A stretch of 17,307 bases of DNA from Conoideocrella luteorostrata. Lineage: Eukaryota; Ascomycota; Sordariomycetes; Hypocreales; Clavicipitaceae. The stretch spans positions 1-17,307 of the forward strand of contig JASWJB010000555.1 in NCBI GenBank assembly GCA_032433595.1, in the 5' to 3' direction. Below, piece by piece: positions 1 through 9,970 of this stretch. The position numbers and the translations under genes were made by a program. The notes under the pieces were generated by a model, which saw nothing but the letters and a program-made list of their open reading frames with translations, was not told the origin of the DNA and did not search any database. Within the stretch, counting starts at the first letter, position 1, and each line of letters starts with the position of its first letter.

Positions 1-297
1 AATGAGCTATTTAGGTAATAGTTTTTATTAATAATAAGCTTTAATTGTATATATAGTAGACATTCGAATTAAAAGGGTCAATTGGACAATGTGGACGAAA
101 TGGCTCAGTTAAACTGTCCCCCGCATGTCTCCGTAGGTTGATGATGCCTCCGCCCACCGACCCTGGCTGTGCTTTCGCTGCGGTGTGTGTGCCTCGGCGT
201 TGAGCCCAGGCTGGGTGGGAAGATGGCGACTCAAGCAAGTCGACGTCGAATTCCTCGTGTTTTCGTTTTCTTTCCTCCCATGAGGCTCATCATAGAG

Positions 298-313
298 TAC
301 TCCGTACGGAGTA
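298..313. repeat. Perfect 16-bp palindrome of the TACGGAGTA family
   Basis: TACTCCGTACGGAGTA is identical to its own reverse complement and holds two overlapping copies of the 9-mer. It is followed by ACT, as in the copies at 649 and 15982. Its centre, CCG-TA-CGG, is also an everted CGG pair of the kind bound by some Zn2Cys6 regulators, but that role is only a guess. Confidence 0.8.
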
Positions 314-470
314 ACTGCCTACTTAAGCCAGTAGATATGTTCATACCGCCGAGGGCGATTGCATCACGTACGACCAGTGACCATCAAGTAGGTTTTATCC
401 TCGCTCGATCGACCGGCACAAAAAGTCTACTCGTCTACTCGCCCGGCCCAGCAAGCGGCCTGTACCTAAC

Positions 471-514
471 TACGGAGTACTACTAACTAACTCACGGCTC
501 CGTACGGAGTAGTA
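471..514. repeat. Paired TACGGAGTA repeats, direct and inverted
   Basis: TACGGAGTA occurs at 471-479 and again at 503-511. The second lies inside the palindrome CTCCGTACGGAG (498-509). The copies are followed by CTA and GTA, so 12 bases match with one change. Between them is the tract CTACTAACTAACT, which resembles sequence next to the copies at 4136 and 16031. Confidence 0.75.
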
Positions 515-648
515 AGATAGTCGGTACCTTCATGGTGCCTCGAGGCCCGCCATCCGGCCACCCACCCTAGAGCGCACGCACCAACTAGCACTGCCCGCCC
601 GGTGTTGGTGACCCGTACTTAACCACGGCGAAGCGACTGCAAGTCAAC

Positions 649-657
649 TACGGAGTA
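649..657 (+). repeat. TACGGAGTA repeat copy
   Basis: Exact 9-mer, continuing as ACTAG. The same continuation follows the copy at 15982. Confidence 0.75.
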
Positions 658-2174
658 ACTAGGTCTCTCATCACAAAGGCCAGGCATTTTCCCCAATCTT
701 TCTTCTTTATTCTCGTCTCCTATAGTTACTACATACTCCCCAATAACCCCCCCACTCCGCAAACAGCCAGGTCCTTCAGAGCCCCTAATCATCGCCATGT
801 CGAGAGCCTATTGAACTGTAGCATCGTCCACCAGCTAATATTAGGAACTTGTCCTATTCATCACGCCCAAGCCACCCGCGCAAGGCATCTTCCTACAACT
901 CCCAGACCCCAACGGAGCACTCACCACCAGCACACATAGGAGAAGAATATGCCTAGTACTCCATCCCCAGCACGGTAGTGTCAGATGTGTTAAAGAGAGA
1001 CTCCAATATATTACTCGGAAAAAGATCAAGGCAAAGCATGTTCCTGCCGGTCACACAAATGGAGTATTTTTAGACCTTTGCCTTGCTGGCCTCCTCCTCC
1101 CAACCGTGGCTTGTGCTCGCAGTAATAAGCAACTAAGAAAGTGTTTGCTCGTCATCTCAAAATCGCGCCTGGTGGAAGGGTTTCTGCCGTCGATCCTCTT
1201 TGATCCTTGATGCTGGCATTACCCTATTATAGTTACCAGTCGCCCCCCTCTAATGTGGCTGATGACTTAAACGAGCATCGGAGTCAGCCGTACGGCATTC
1301 ATCGTGACGAAGAGCAACTTCCTCACTCAAACTACAGCTTGGCATCCCAAAATAAGGAGAAGAACCCCCCCCCCCTTACACCCCAAAAAAAACCTCCTTT
1401 TCCTGGTCGCACAACAACCACCCGCTTACTGTACCATCCTTTCGCAGCCTCAGTCCGTTCCTGCATCTGGTACTTCCCAACCACGCACTGACGTGACATC
1501 GACATGCACGGAAAGGCTCAACCACGACCCTGCTGCTCCGGTTCTATGCTTCTGGACTGCAGGATGGATCGACATGCATGTGCCCAACAGGGCACGAAAT
1601 GACGCACAAGAAATAACATGTTTTGTGAAACCATAAAAGAGTGCCAAGTCACGTCACCCCGAGGAACATGCACCTCTCTCAGCACCAGGGAAAAGACACG
1701 TAAAGCCGGAACCTGTCATGACAAGAGTGAAAGCCTAGGCATTCTTCTTACTAAAGCGAGAGAACGAAAGCAATGACAATTTCAAGAGTCAAAACTGCCA
1801 TCACATGCGTAGGCTCAAATGGTCCGCCTGCAAAACCAGTCGTTTCGCCGCCGCCTTTGCCAGTGTGTCTAAGATATCTCGACCAAGAGAATACAAATTC
1901 CTAGTGACTGTGCCATGTCGTCACTTGTGCTAACGAAACCTTAATTTCCCTGCTCGCCTTGTCTGAATTTCTCCCCCTTTCAATCAAAATCAGGTAAATT
2001 ACATCTGCAAGGAGTGATGAGTGGTGAGAAAGCATGTTCAGCCGACCCCGGTGAAAAACAAAAACAAATTCAAGATTAAGAAATGAGTCAACTTAAGTGA
2101 CGAGGTCTCGATTGAGGCCGTTGACCTCCTTGAAAGAGTCGTTACAAGGAGAAAGCTAATCGTCGTCACAGTGT

Positions 2175-2267
2175 GGCGCGCGAGTAGATAATCACGCACA
2201 TGATCGTACAGCAGTTGGTGCCCCTTCGACGAAGCGGACTGCTCGCGCGCCGGCATGCCCCTTCGAC
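2175..2267. repeat. GC-rich inverted repeat with nested direct repeat
   Basis: GGCGCGCGAG (2175-2184) is matched exactly by its reverse complement CTCGCGCGCC (2242-2251), a 10-bp inverted repeat with a 57-nt spacer. The 12-mer TGCCCCTTCGAC is also present twice in the same orientation, at 2219-2230 and 2256-2267. The patch lies 140-230 bp downstream of the SF3b p14 stop codon. It may belong to that gene's 3' end, but I see no homology that explains it. Confidence 0.6.
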
Positions 2268-2404
2268 ATAGTGTTGGCAGCTGGCTTGCCATTTCGTAGG
2301 ATCGTCTTAGGATCCGGCGAAGCAGACTTTGGAGGTGACAAAGACCGGCCCGAAGACTTGGAAGGTGTCTTGTCTTTCAGGCTGTCAACAGGCCGGTCGG
2401 ATTG

Positions 2405-3164
2405 TCAATCTATACCGTGCTGCTTTTTGAGCTGCGCTAAAGATTCTCGGCGGGCTTCCAGGTCCTCTTTTGACTTCATCATCTTCTCTGGCTGGTGATA
2501 CAGAACTGTTGCAAATTGGTTAGCATATGGATAGTGGTCGGATTTGATGGCATTATGGGTCAAGAGTGTCGAGAACACATGAGATGGGGACATCAAGCAT
2601 CGATATTAATCCGTTACGCACCCACTAGATAACGATTCTGGAAGTTGAAGCCGTTGAGCTTGTCGCAGGCTTGCTTGGCATCCATGACGTCCTCATAGAC
2701 CACGAAGGCCGTTCCCTTGGTGGCGTTAGAAATGCCCTGTCGAACTTGACTATAAGACAAAATTGTTAGTTTTCGGTACTTCGCCGTCATTTGCGTTCAG
2801 TCTCTGTGTTGGAGGGCGCTCATACCGGATAGGTCCGAATTTTCCGAAGAGGTCAAAAAGCTCCTCTGGAGTTACGCCGTAGCTACAATCGTTGCTGTCA
2901 GTTCGCGGTGTTCGGAAAGACGAATTCGGATGATTGAGATTAATTACCTCAGGTTCTTGACGAACAGAGCTCTGAGACAGTGGTTAGTAAGTTCAAGTGC
3001 GATCATGTCAGAGAAAATGGAGGCGGCTCGAGAGTCATGGTCAAACGGGCCATCGAGATGCGAAAGGAAAAAACTGAGTTGACCACGACAACTCCCAACG
3101 CGCCAAAAAAACACGAGACTCACCTGTTGACTTCGGGTGCGAGTTTCCCGCCGCGACTACTCAT
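2405..3164 (-). CDS. SF3b 14-kDa subunit (p14), pre-mRNA branch-site protein
   Basis: This is the small RRM subunit of SF3b in the U2 snRNP, which sits on the branch adenosine and binds SF3b155 in the nucleus. The exons, read on the minus strand, are 3164-3124, 2971-2948, 2882-2826, 2749-2622 and 2505-2405. All introns are GT-AG (152, 65, 76 and 116 nt), and the join gives 116 residues, close to the 125 of human p14. The N-terminus carries the family's PEVNR stretch (residues 10-14). RNP2 is LFVKNL (16-21) and RNP1 is KGTAFVVY (52-59). Then come CDKLNGFN and [13 protein letters not shown], typical of p14, and a charged C-terminal tail. The RNP2 tyrosine known as Tyr22 in human p14 is Phe17 here. 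Exon 2 is only 24 nt. The family assignment is firm, since both RNP motifs and the flanking p14-specific stretches align end to end. Confidence 0.93.
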
Positions 3165-3324
3165 CCTTTGGATGATTGGTATTGAAAATGGATGAGGACT
3201 CAATAGGGTCTTGGGCGGCTCCGTGGAGGATCGAGGATGTGGAGGATAGATAACGAGACTAGATCCGAGCGGAGGCGCAAGAGACGATGAGGGTGACTGG
3301 GCTGAGCAGACAACTGTACTATCC

Positions 3325-3336
3325 GTCACGTGATGG
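3325..3336. promoter_or_regulatory. Candidate Cbf1/bHLH site (CACGTG) upstream of SF3b p14
   Basis: GTCACGTGATGG contains the palindrome TCACGTGA, which matches the core bound by Cbf1-type bHLH factors. It lies about 160 bp upstream of the SF3b p14 start, a plausible promoter position. The same 12-mer recurs at 9380-9391. Binding itself is inferred. Confidence 0.4.
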
Positions 3337-3773
3337 GACGAATTTGTGGTGTGCTCGCGTTGGTTTAGCGGTTTAGCGGTTCAGTCGGGTGACGCTGCAG
3401 GATGCAGGTGAGTGGCGGAGCTAACATAACAGATGTGGGGCTTGACTGATATGAATGGCCACTCATCACACCAAGCTTCCGTCGGTGTCTGGCCACTAAC
3501 TATTGTTGTAGTTACTGCGAATGAGAGTTTGAGAGTACTACGTATTAGAATAGGTCGAAATGCTTTGTTGTGTTGGCCGGCGCAACAGGTAATCGGGGTG
3601 GGTAGTCCAGCCTAGCTGAGCTTGATTGCATGATAACGTCATACTAGTATACGATACGATGGGATGGTAGGAGAAGAGACCACCGCCAAACTCGAGTACT
3701 CGCCTCGGCCTTGGCGTCGGCAAACCGGCGCTGACTGGCGGAGATGCGCCTTCCCGATAACTCATTGGCTAAG

Positions 3774-3782
3774 TACGGAGTA
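3774..3782 (+). repeat. TACGGAGTA repeat copy
   Basis: Exact 9-mer in the intergenic region between SF3b p14 and the glycosylase gene. Confidence 0.7.
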
Positions 3783-4135
3783 GCAACCGGACAGTTCGAG
3801 AAGACGATGCAGGACACATGCAACAGGTTGTTGCTGTCAATCTGGAGTCACCATCATGTCCAGCAAACCATCAGGCTAGGAAAGCGCTATCAAGGAAGCC
3901 CCTGGTTGCTGGCTGGAAGCGCATTTTGTGCTACCACTGACCTGACGATCACTCACGCCATGTGCAGGAACCAGCTACCCTCTACTCGGCCGCAGCGTGT
4001 ATCTGCGACATGGCTTTCCACTAATGGACGCGCAAGACCCTATTTGCATAAGCTAAGGTTCCTGGATTCCAAAATTTTGTGGTTTGCGCGTGCATCACTC
4101 TGCAACAGACTGTCGTTTGCTGACATCTAGAATCG

Positions 4136-4144
4136 TACGGAGTA
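4136..4144 (+). repeat. TACGGAGTA repeat copy
   Basis: Exact 9-mer preceded by CG and followed by CTAACT, a continuation like that near the copy at 471. Confidence 0.7.
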
Positions 4145-4508
4145 CTAACTGGGGGACCTCTCGCTTCCTACAGCCGGCTTGGCATGACGGCAAGATCTGC
4201 GAATTTGGAATCTATCAACCCAGCCCCACTCTCCCTATCAGTTCTGGAGCAACATTATATTGTCAGTGGATGAGAATGTACAGCCAAAAGTGGGGCGCAC
4301 TGTCTAGGGCCAGTTGTTCTGCGGCGCACACAGTACGTTATCTTGGAATGCTAACTCTACACTGTAGAAAGTTCAACATGTTTACAGCTGTCACTTCTCG
4401 TCCACTTAATCGAAAGCAATGCTCCGTCGAGTTGATTGATCAATTCTTAAATTAATGACTTACGATCAATCATTCTCAATCATTCCTATATTATTCTATG
4501 TAAAATGA

Positions 4509-6167
4509 ATGCATCCCCCGCTGACAACTCGATCCGCCATTCCTTACTCCTGGCTCGAAGGTTCCCCATCATACCAGCAGGCCCATCGGTGTAACATAAT
4601 GTGGAATTCCTTTGGGGCATCTGTCTTATCGACTTTTGACGTGCCGGAAGACGCAAGGGAATTTCTCTCACAAGTCATCGAATCACCAAATGCCCTTCCC
4701 CACGAGACGCAGCACTTGGTGGAATATAGTATTCATGCTAATTCAGATGACTTTCACCACCTGGTAAAATGTGCCAAGGCTATTCAAAAATCAAAACCTC
4801 GGCATCACAACAGTTTAGATGGGAGGGATTTGCTCACATTCATATGGCACATACTGGCAGGCGAGCCACGCAGTCGTGAAACAGGGCCAAACCCTTGGAA
4901 AGAAACCGACCGCCTGATCAATCTTGCCAGAGAGCTTGCGCAAGACCCTTATATTCGCGGCCCACGTATCTCTGGCGACCACAGCAAAGTCCGTCGAAGG
5001 TCTCAATCACGAATTCGCAACTTTAAAAAGTCCCACTACTGGTTCGATGAGACCAGTACTCCTGGTACCCAGATTGGTATTGCCGAAGTATGCGATGATG
5101 ATAGGGATCGGCACCTAATCGACAACCCGAATGGCGGGCTCCCCAAGCCCAAGAATGGTCGTGGTTTTGTACCAAAACTCACATCAGCAGCATCAAGAGC
5201 GGCCGACACCGTGACGATTTTAGGCGGTAGGTGTGATTATCCAAGGTGCACTTCACCAATTCTCAAGAGTACCAGCCGCCATGCAAAAAGCCAAGCGTCA
5301 CCATATTTTGCACCCGCCGTCGACGAGAACATATCTCCAAAACGGCAGACGGCTGGGATCATATCAAGCGTCCCGTTCCCTCCTCTTTCATCATTGCAGT
5401 TTGGACTTATTCAAGAGAAACTGGCCCACAAGCCATTCTGGCTGCTAATAGCGGTGACCTTCCTCATCAAAACAAATGGACAAGCCGCTATACCAGTTTT
5501 TTACAGAGTCAAAGAAAAGTTCCCATCTCCTCAACATCTTGCAGACCCTGACAATGCTGAGGAAGTCTTCAATATGATCCGTCACCTTGGTTTGGCAACC
5601 AATCGACTTGCATTCATCCAGAAGTATGCCACCGCGTTTCTCAAAACACCGCCTTCGCCTGGGGTGCTGTACAAAGTCAGGAAATACGACAGACGAGACA
5701 GCCAGCCAATGGCCATGGAATCCATGGGACCGCAGTCTGGCAAATCTCACAGCTTGCTCACGCCGAGTGGTAGCGACGATGAAGCGACTATGGAAGCATG
5801 GGAAATTGGCCATATGACTCAAGGAAAATACACGCTGGATAGTTGGAGGATATTCTGCCGAGACGAACTACTTGGCCGATCGAAGGATTGGAACGGAGCA
5901 GGTCGAGAGCCGGAGTTCCAACCGGAGTGGATGAGAGTTATGCCTCAAGACAAAGAACTGCGCGCGTACTTGCGGTGGATGTGGATGCGAGAAGGCTGGG
6001 AATGGGATCCAACAACAGGCGAACGAAAGGTGCTTCGGCGTGAGCTTCGAGAAGCTGTCAATGAGCGGAGGGTGGAGTATGACAGTGATGGCGGACTGCG
6101 TGTTTTGGATGTTCCACAGCACAATCTTGATGAAGCAATAACTACGGAGTACATGTTGACTAAATAA
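4509..6167 (+). CDS. MBD4-type HhH-GPD DNA glycosylase (no MBD)
   Basis: This uninterrupted 552-codon frame encodes a base-excision-repair glycosylase of the MBD4 type, expected to remove T or U from G mismatches in the nucleus. The catalytic region spans about 298-490. It begins LIQEKLAHKPFWLLIAVTFL, which aligns with the MBD4 segment around [21 protein letters not shown]. It ends YTLDSWRIFC, matching MBD4's YGNDSYRIFC with the catalytic aspartate at Asp444. Downstream EFQPEWMRVMPQDKELRAYL aligns with MBD4's HPEDHKLNKYHDW. The usual LPGVG hairpin is replaced by IGHMTQGKY, and about 50 residues (380-430) are inserted before it. No methyl-CpG-binding domain is present. Residues 40-290 are divergent, with a basic stretch at 160-175 (RRRSQSRIRNFKK) that could be a nuclear signal. 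Met31 (4599) is an equally possible start, since it precedes FGASVLSTFDVPEDAREFL. The last codons contain a TACGGAGTA repeat. Confident on family, unsure of the start. Confidence 0.82.
   Translation: MHPPLTTRSAIPYSWLEGSPSYQQAHRCNIMWNSFGASVLSTFDVPEDAREFLSQVIESPNALPHETQHLVEYSIHANSDDFHHLVKCAKAIQKSKPRHHNSLDGRDLLTFIWHILAGEPRSRETGPNPWKETDRLINLARELAQDPYIRGPRISGDHSKVRRRSQSRIRNFKKSHYWFDETSTPGTQIGIAEVCDDDRDRHLIDNPNGGLPKPKNGRGFVPKLTSAASRAADTVTILGGRCDYPRCTSPILKSTSRHAKSQASPYFAPAVDENISPKRQTAGIISSVPFPPLSSLQFGLIQEKLAHKPFWLLIAVTFLIKTNGQAAIPVFYRVKEKFPSPQHLADPDNAEEVFNMIRHLGLATNRLAFIQKYATAFLKTPPSPGVLYKVRKYDRRDSQPMAMESMGPQSGKSHSLLTPSGSDDEATMEAWEIGHMTQGKYTLDSWRIFCRDELLGRSKDWNGAGREPEFQPEWMRVMPQDKELRAYLRWMWMREGWEWDPTTGERKVLRRELREAVNERRVEYDSDGGLRVLDVPQHNLDEAITTEYMLTK
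6143..6151 (+). repeat. TACGGAGTA repeat copy inside the glycosylase coding sequence
   Basis: The exact 9-mer encodes part of the terminal TTEYM of the glycosylase, ending 16 bases before the end of the stop codon. All other exact copies are intergenic. Confidence 0.75.
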
Positions 6168-6562
6168 GACACGTTCTGCTGGTCTTGCAGTCCAAACTGG
6201 TTTCACTGTCCTCCGCACGCCAACAGCGGCCATAGCAGTAGGTGAATGCCCAGCCGTGGTAATCGGAGGTGTTACATTGGACACATCAGAGGGAGGATAA
6301 CTCGGTTGGTGCAAAAGTCTAACTTGGCGTGACGGGCACTTGCTACTGCGCGTATACCTGACGTGGTATTCGAACTTGGTGACCTTATATGAAAGTCCAA
6401 ATGCGAGTTGAAGCCCCAGGCAGCAAGACACCTTTCGGAACCCGCAGCACATATATATTACATCCATTATCTATTGTAAACTGCCAGTATTACGAATACA
6501 TTGTGAAGGCGGAGTTTTCGGCGCAACTATGGGCTGCTGGGTTGGCTCCCCCAGATTCCTTG

Positions 6563-6571
6563 TACTCCGTA
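6563..6571 (-). repeat. TACGGAGTA repeat copy, reverse orientation
   Basis: TACTCCGTA on the plus strand, followed by a TGTATGTACGTATA tract that is itself partly self-complementary. Confidence 0.7.
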
Positions 6572-7361
6572 TGTATGTACGTATATCGGCGGCCGTTGTG
6601 CGCGCCAGCGGATGGCGGGTGAGTGGGCTTGATTGGTCTTCCAATTGGATTGAATGTTGCACCGAACGGCCGGCCGGCAGGATACATCAGATCATGCTGC
6701 CCTTTAAAATCGGCAGCTCTTGTTAATCGGCTCAACCGTCACGGTTAATGATAGAGCTTATCGGCTCGCTGCCGGGTGCTGGGTTGTCCCAGTGTCGTAA
6801 TAGTGAGCACAGCAAGTGGTCAGGACAGTTGTCAGGAAGCTCGACGGTGGAGAGTGGATACCTCGGCATGCGTCCATGACGGCACGGGATTAGAGGAGGG
6901 CGGGCTGCGAAAGGACACAGTTGCGCGAGGCAAGGAAGACCAGGTTCAGCAGGGTTAGGCTATGACCTCAGGCCCTGGACCACATGCAGCATCCAGCAAT
7001 AAGCACAAGTAAGCTCGCTGTGCCCTGCTGAGACGGACCCAGGTTAGGGAGGAGGACCAGCATATACCTGTGAGATGGTGCGGTACTCATTGTATGAGGG
7101 CAATCGAGCCTGTCCGTCACAAACTGGCCAGATCTGGTCATCATTTTGCCTTCATTGAGCAACCCCTCCTCCCGCTCCACCTCTACTCTACCTCTAACCC
7201 AGCTACTCGTATTTGTTGTCTGTCATCTTTCCCAGCATCACCCTTCGCGTCGAGCTCGTTAATACGCAACATTAACACTTTGGCAGCTTCATTGCTAGAA
7301 GCCAACCCCAAGCAGCTGCGGCCCCATCCATCCATCCTCTCTCTAAGTACTCCGTTCCTTT

Positions 7362-7390
7362 CAGCCAGCCAGCCAGCCAGCCAGCCAGCC
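7362..7390. repeat. CAGC tetranucleotide microsatellite
   Basis: About seven tandem CAGC units lie in the ERV29 leader or promoter. Such a tract is likely length-variable between isolates. Confidence 0.8.
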
Positions 7391-7709
7391 GGCTTGTCTT
7401 AGACTGAGCTCTTAGTTTGCCTTAGTGGTGCGCGACAGCCCCGACGCCCTACTCTTACCTCCACGTTGTCCACACGGCATAGGCAAACCACATCCTCAAT
7501 CCAACCACCTGTCCAGACCAGTTTGTCCTCACCATCCAATTCGAAGCTGCCTCTTCGGAGACGCACTTTGCTATCTGACCTTCTTCACCACTGTCGCGAA
7601 GCTTAGATCAGAGCTGCACAGGACGACAAGCCAGGCGACGGCTTTCGCACGCACGCATACCTATCCATCACGTCGCGCTTGAAAGCGCCGGTCCAATTCT
7701 GCTGCAACC

Positions 7710-8856
<1,147 letters not shown>

Positions 8857-9379
8857 AACAAGCCATGGACCTAACATACGGAACTACGAAAGGGAGTCGC
8901 CGAAATGGATGAAATACTCCATGGCTCCTGACTTTCACTAGTGGCTATCTTCAACATGGAGTAGCATATTTATGGGGCGCTTTATTGGTTTCAAGGTCAC
9001 TGCATTGAAAAGAAAAGTTTCCTCGGGGTTCACCGCGAGCATGGCTGTCATGAATTACCTTCAACTGAATTGTTTGAAATATAGAGGAATATCTTGTGGT
9101 GATGTAGGGGGCGCATGTGTCAAAGTACAATAAGATGTATGTTTTTTTTTTTTTCAGAGTTTGTTGCACTTTCCATGCAATTCACCTGATGTTTGTGAAG
9201 AAAAGTGTAAGTGATGGAGCGAGCTGAGGCATGATGGGTTCCGGTCTGTCCGTAACAGCCCTGTGAATCGTAATTCCTTTGATGTATTAATTCTTCCATA
9301 TCAATGTAATATCCGTAATGCCCAGATCGGAAGGTAATAAACGAACGGCAGCGTCAACCAGGATGTGGTATGCATTACT

Positions 9380-9391
9380 GTCACGTGATGG
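9380..9391. promoter_or_regulatory. Second GTCACGTGATGG site
   Basis: Identical 12-mer to 3325-3336, again containing TCACGTGA. It lies about 580 bp upstream of the HeLo gene start and 520 bp downstream of ERV29. A bHLH (Cbf1-like) binding role is inferred from the core alone. Confidence 0.3.
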
Positions 9392-9452
9392 ATGTACTCA
9401 GCGCACAAGGGGGTCAAGCCTGCTTATGTATGAAACGATGCACGAAGATGCA

Positions 9453-9461
9453 TACTCCGTA
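9453..9461 (-). repeat. TACGGAGTA repeat copy, reverse orientation
   Basis: TACTCCGTA on the plus strand in the ERV29-HeLo intergenic region. Confidence 0.7.
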
Positions 9462-9970
9462 GTTTTGTTGTAATTAGTGCGGCGGCGATGGCTCCGCTTC
9501 TCCTATTATAACCAAAATTGGCGGCGGCGTGAATAATAAAGAGCAAGGCAGGTTTAAAGCTCCAAACATTGTTTGAACTGGCCGTCGTCTGATGTTTGAT
9601 TTTTGATATTATTTTTGGGCGCGTTTTTCCGTCTTCAGGCTGCGGTCAAGTCACCGCAGCAGTCATGTGTATGTGCAGTGACGAAAACTGATGAGTTGTG
9701 GTTTTTCGACGAAGAGACTTCTTCGCGGCAATTGGACCCCTTACTCGGCGATTGATTGCTGTGCCACGGGACCGTCGTTACTCCGGTAGCTCAGTCATTG
9801 TCTAACTTTCCGACATCAACACAAAAAGGTTTCGCTCGCTCGCTCGCTGTGGCCTGTGACCTGTGACCATTCGTTTTCATCCATCTCACGAGAGGGCTGG
9901 GCTGTTGTTGGCTTCCTTCCAAACTACAAGCAGCAAGCTCAGAGGCAGTGGGGTTGACCAAGCGCTGGCA

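Larger units (their letters stand above)
1..2404. other. Gene-poor intergenic region
   Basis: I find no convincing gene on either strand; the longest open frames are about 110 codons, show no recognisable domain and lack a supporting exon structure. The first 60 bases are AT-rich. The stretch holds four loci of the TACGGAGTA repeat or close to it (around 298, 471, 503 and 649), a C-run and A-run near 1365-1392, and a GC-rich inverted and direct repeat patch at 2175-2267 just downstream of the SF3b p14 stop codon. The last few hundred bases probably contain the 3' UTR of that minus-strand gene. Confidence 0.6.
3165..4508. other. Divergent intergenic region, SF3b p14 / DNA glycosylase
   Basis: This gap should hold both promoters. 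Open frames on the plus strand (up to 128 codons, near 3744-4130) show no recognisable domain. Visible elements are the CACGTG site at 3325, two TACGGAGTA copies (3774 and 4136), the 10-bp palindrome ATTGATCAAT (4435-4444), and a tandem pair of TCAATCATTC (4466-4485) just upstream of the glycosylase start. Confidence 0.5.
6168..7709. other. Intergenic region upstream of ERV29
   Basis: I see no supported gene. Plus and minus frames of up to about 110 codons lack recognisable domains. The part nearest the next gene (about 7150-7700) is rich in C and T on the plus strand, typical of a fungal promoter and 5' leader. Included are one exact TACTCCGTA copy (6563), a one-base variant (7348), and the tetranucleotide tract at 7362-7390. 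Confidence 0.5.
8857..9970. other. Intergenic region between ERV29 and the HeLo gene
   Basis: No gene is supported. A T-run lies at about 9142-9153. AATAAA occurs at 9336 and 9535, both far downstream of the ERV29 stop, so use as a poly(A) signal is uncertain. One TACTCCGTA copy (9453) and the second GTCACGTGATGG site (9380) are present. Near the HeLo start there is a CGCT tandem (9833-9848) and a short CTGTGAC repeat (about 9853-9867). Confidence 0.5.

Noticed and set aside
1..2404. Possible degenerate transposon or subtelomeric region
   Set aside because: No transposase or reverse transcriptase fragments, long terminal repeats or telomeric repeats were seen, only the short palindromic repeat.
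3744..4455. Two overlapping plus-strand ORFs (128 and 123 codons) upstream of the glycosylase gene
   Set aside because: No domain or family pattern, overlapping frames, no convincing splice joins; the region is better read as promoter sequence.
5868..6467. Minus-strand 199-codon ORF
   Set aside because: It lies mostly antisense to the well-supported glycosylase C-terminus and shows no recognisable protein pattern.
7362..7390. CAGC tandem repeat as a CRISPR-like array
   Set aside because: A plain tetranucleotide microsatellite without spacers, in a eukaryotic genome.
9781..9860. tRNA-like string near GGTAGCTCAGTC
   Set aside because: Resembles a D-arm box A only; no box B, anticodon stem or acceptor stem follows at the right spacing.
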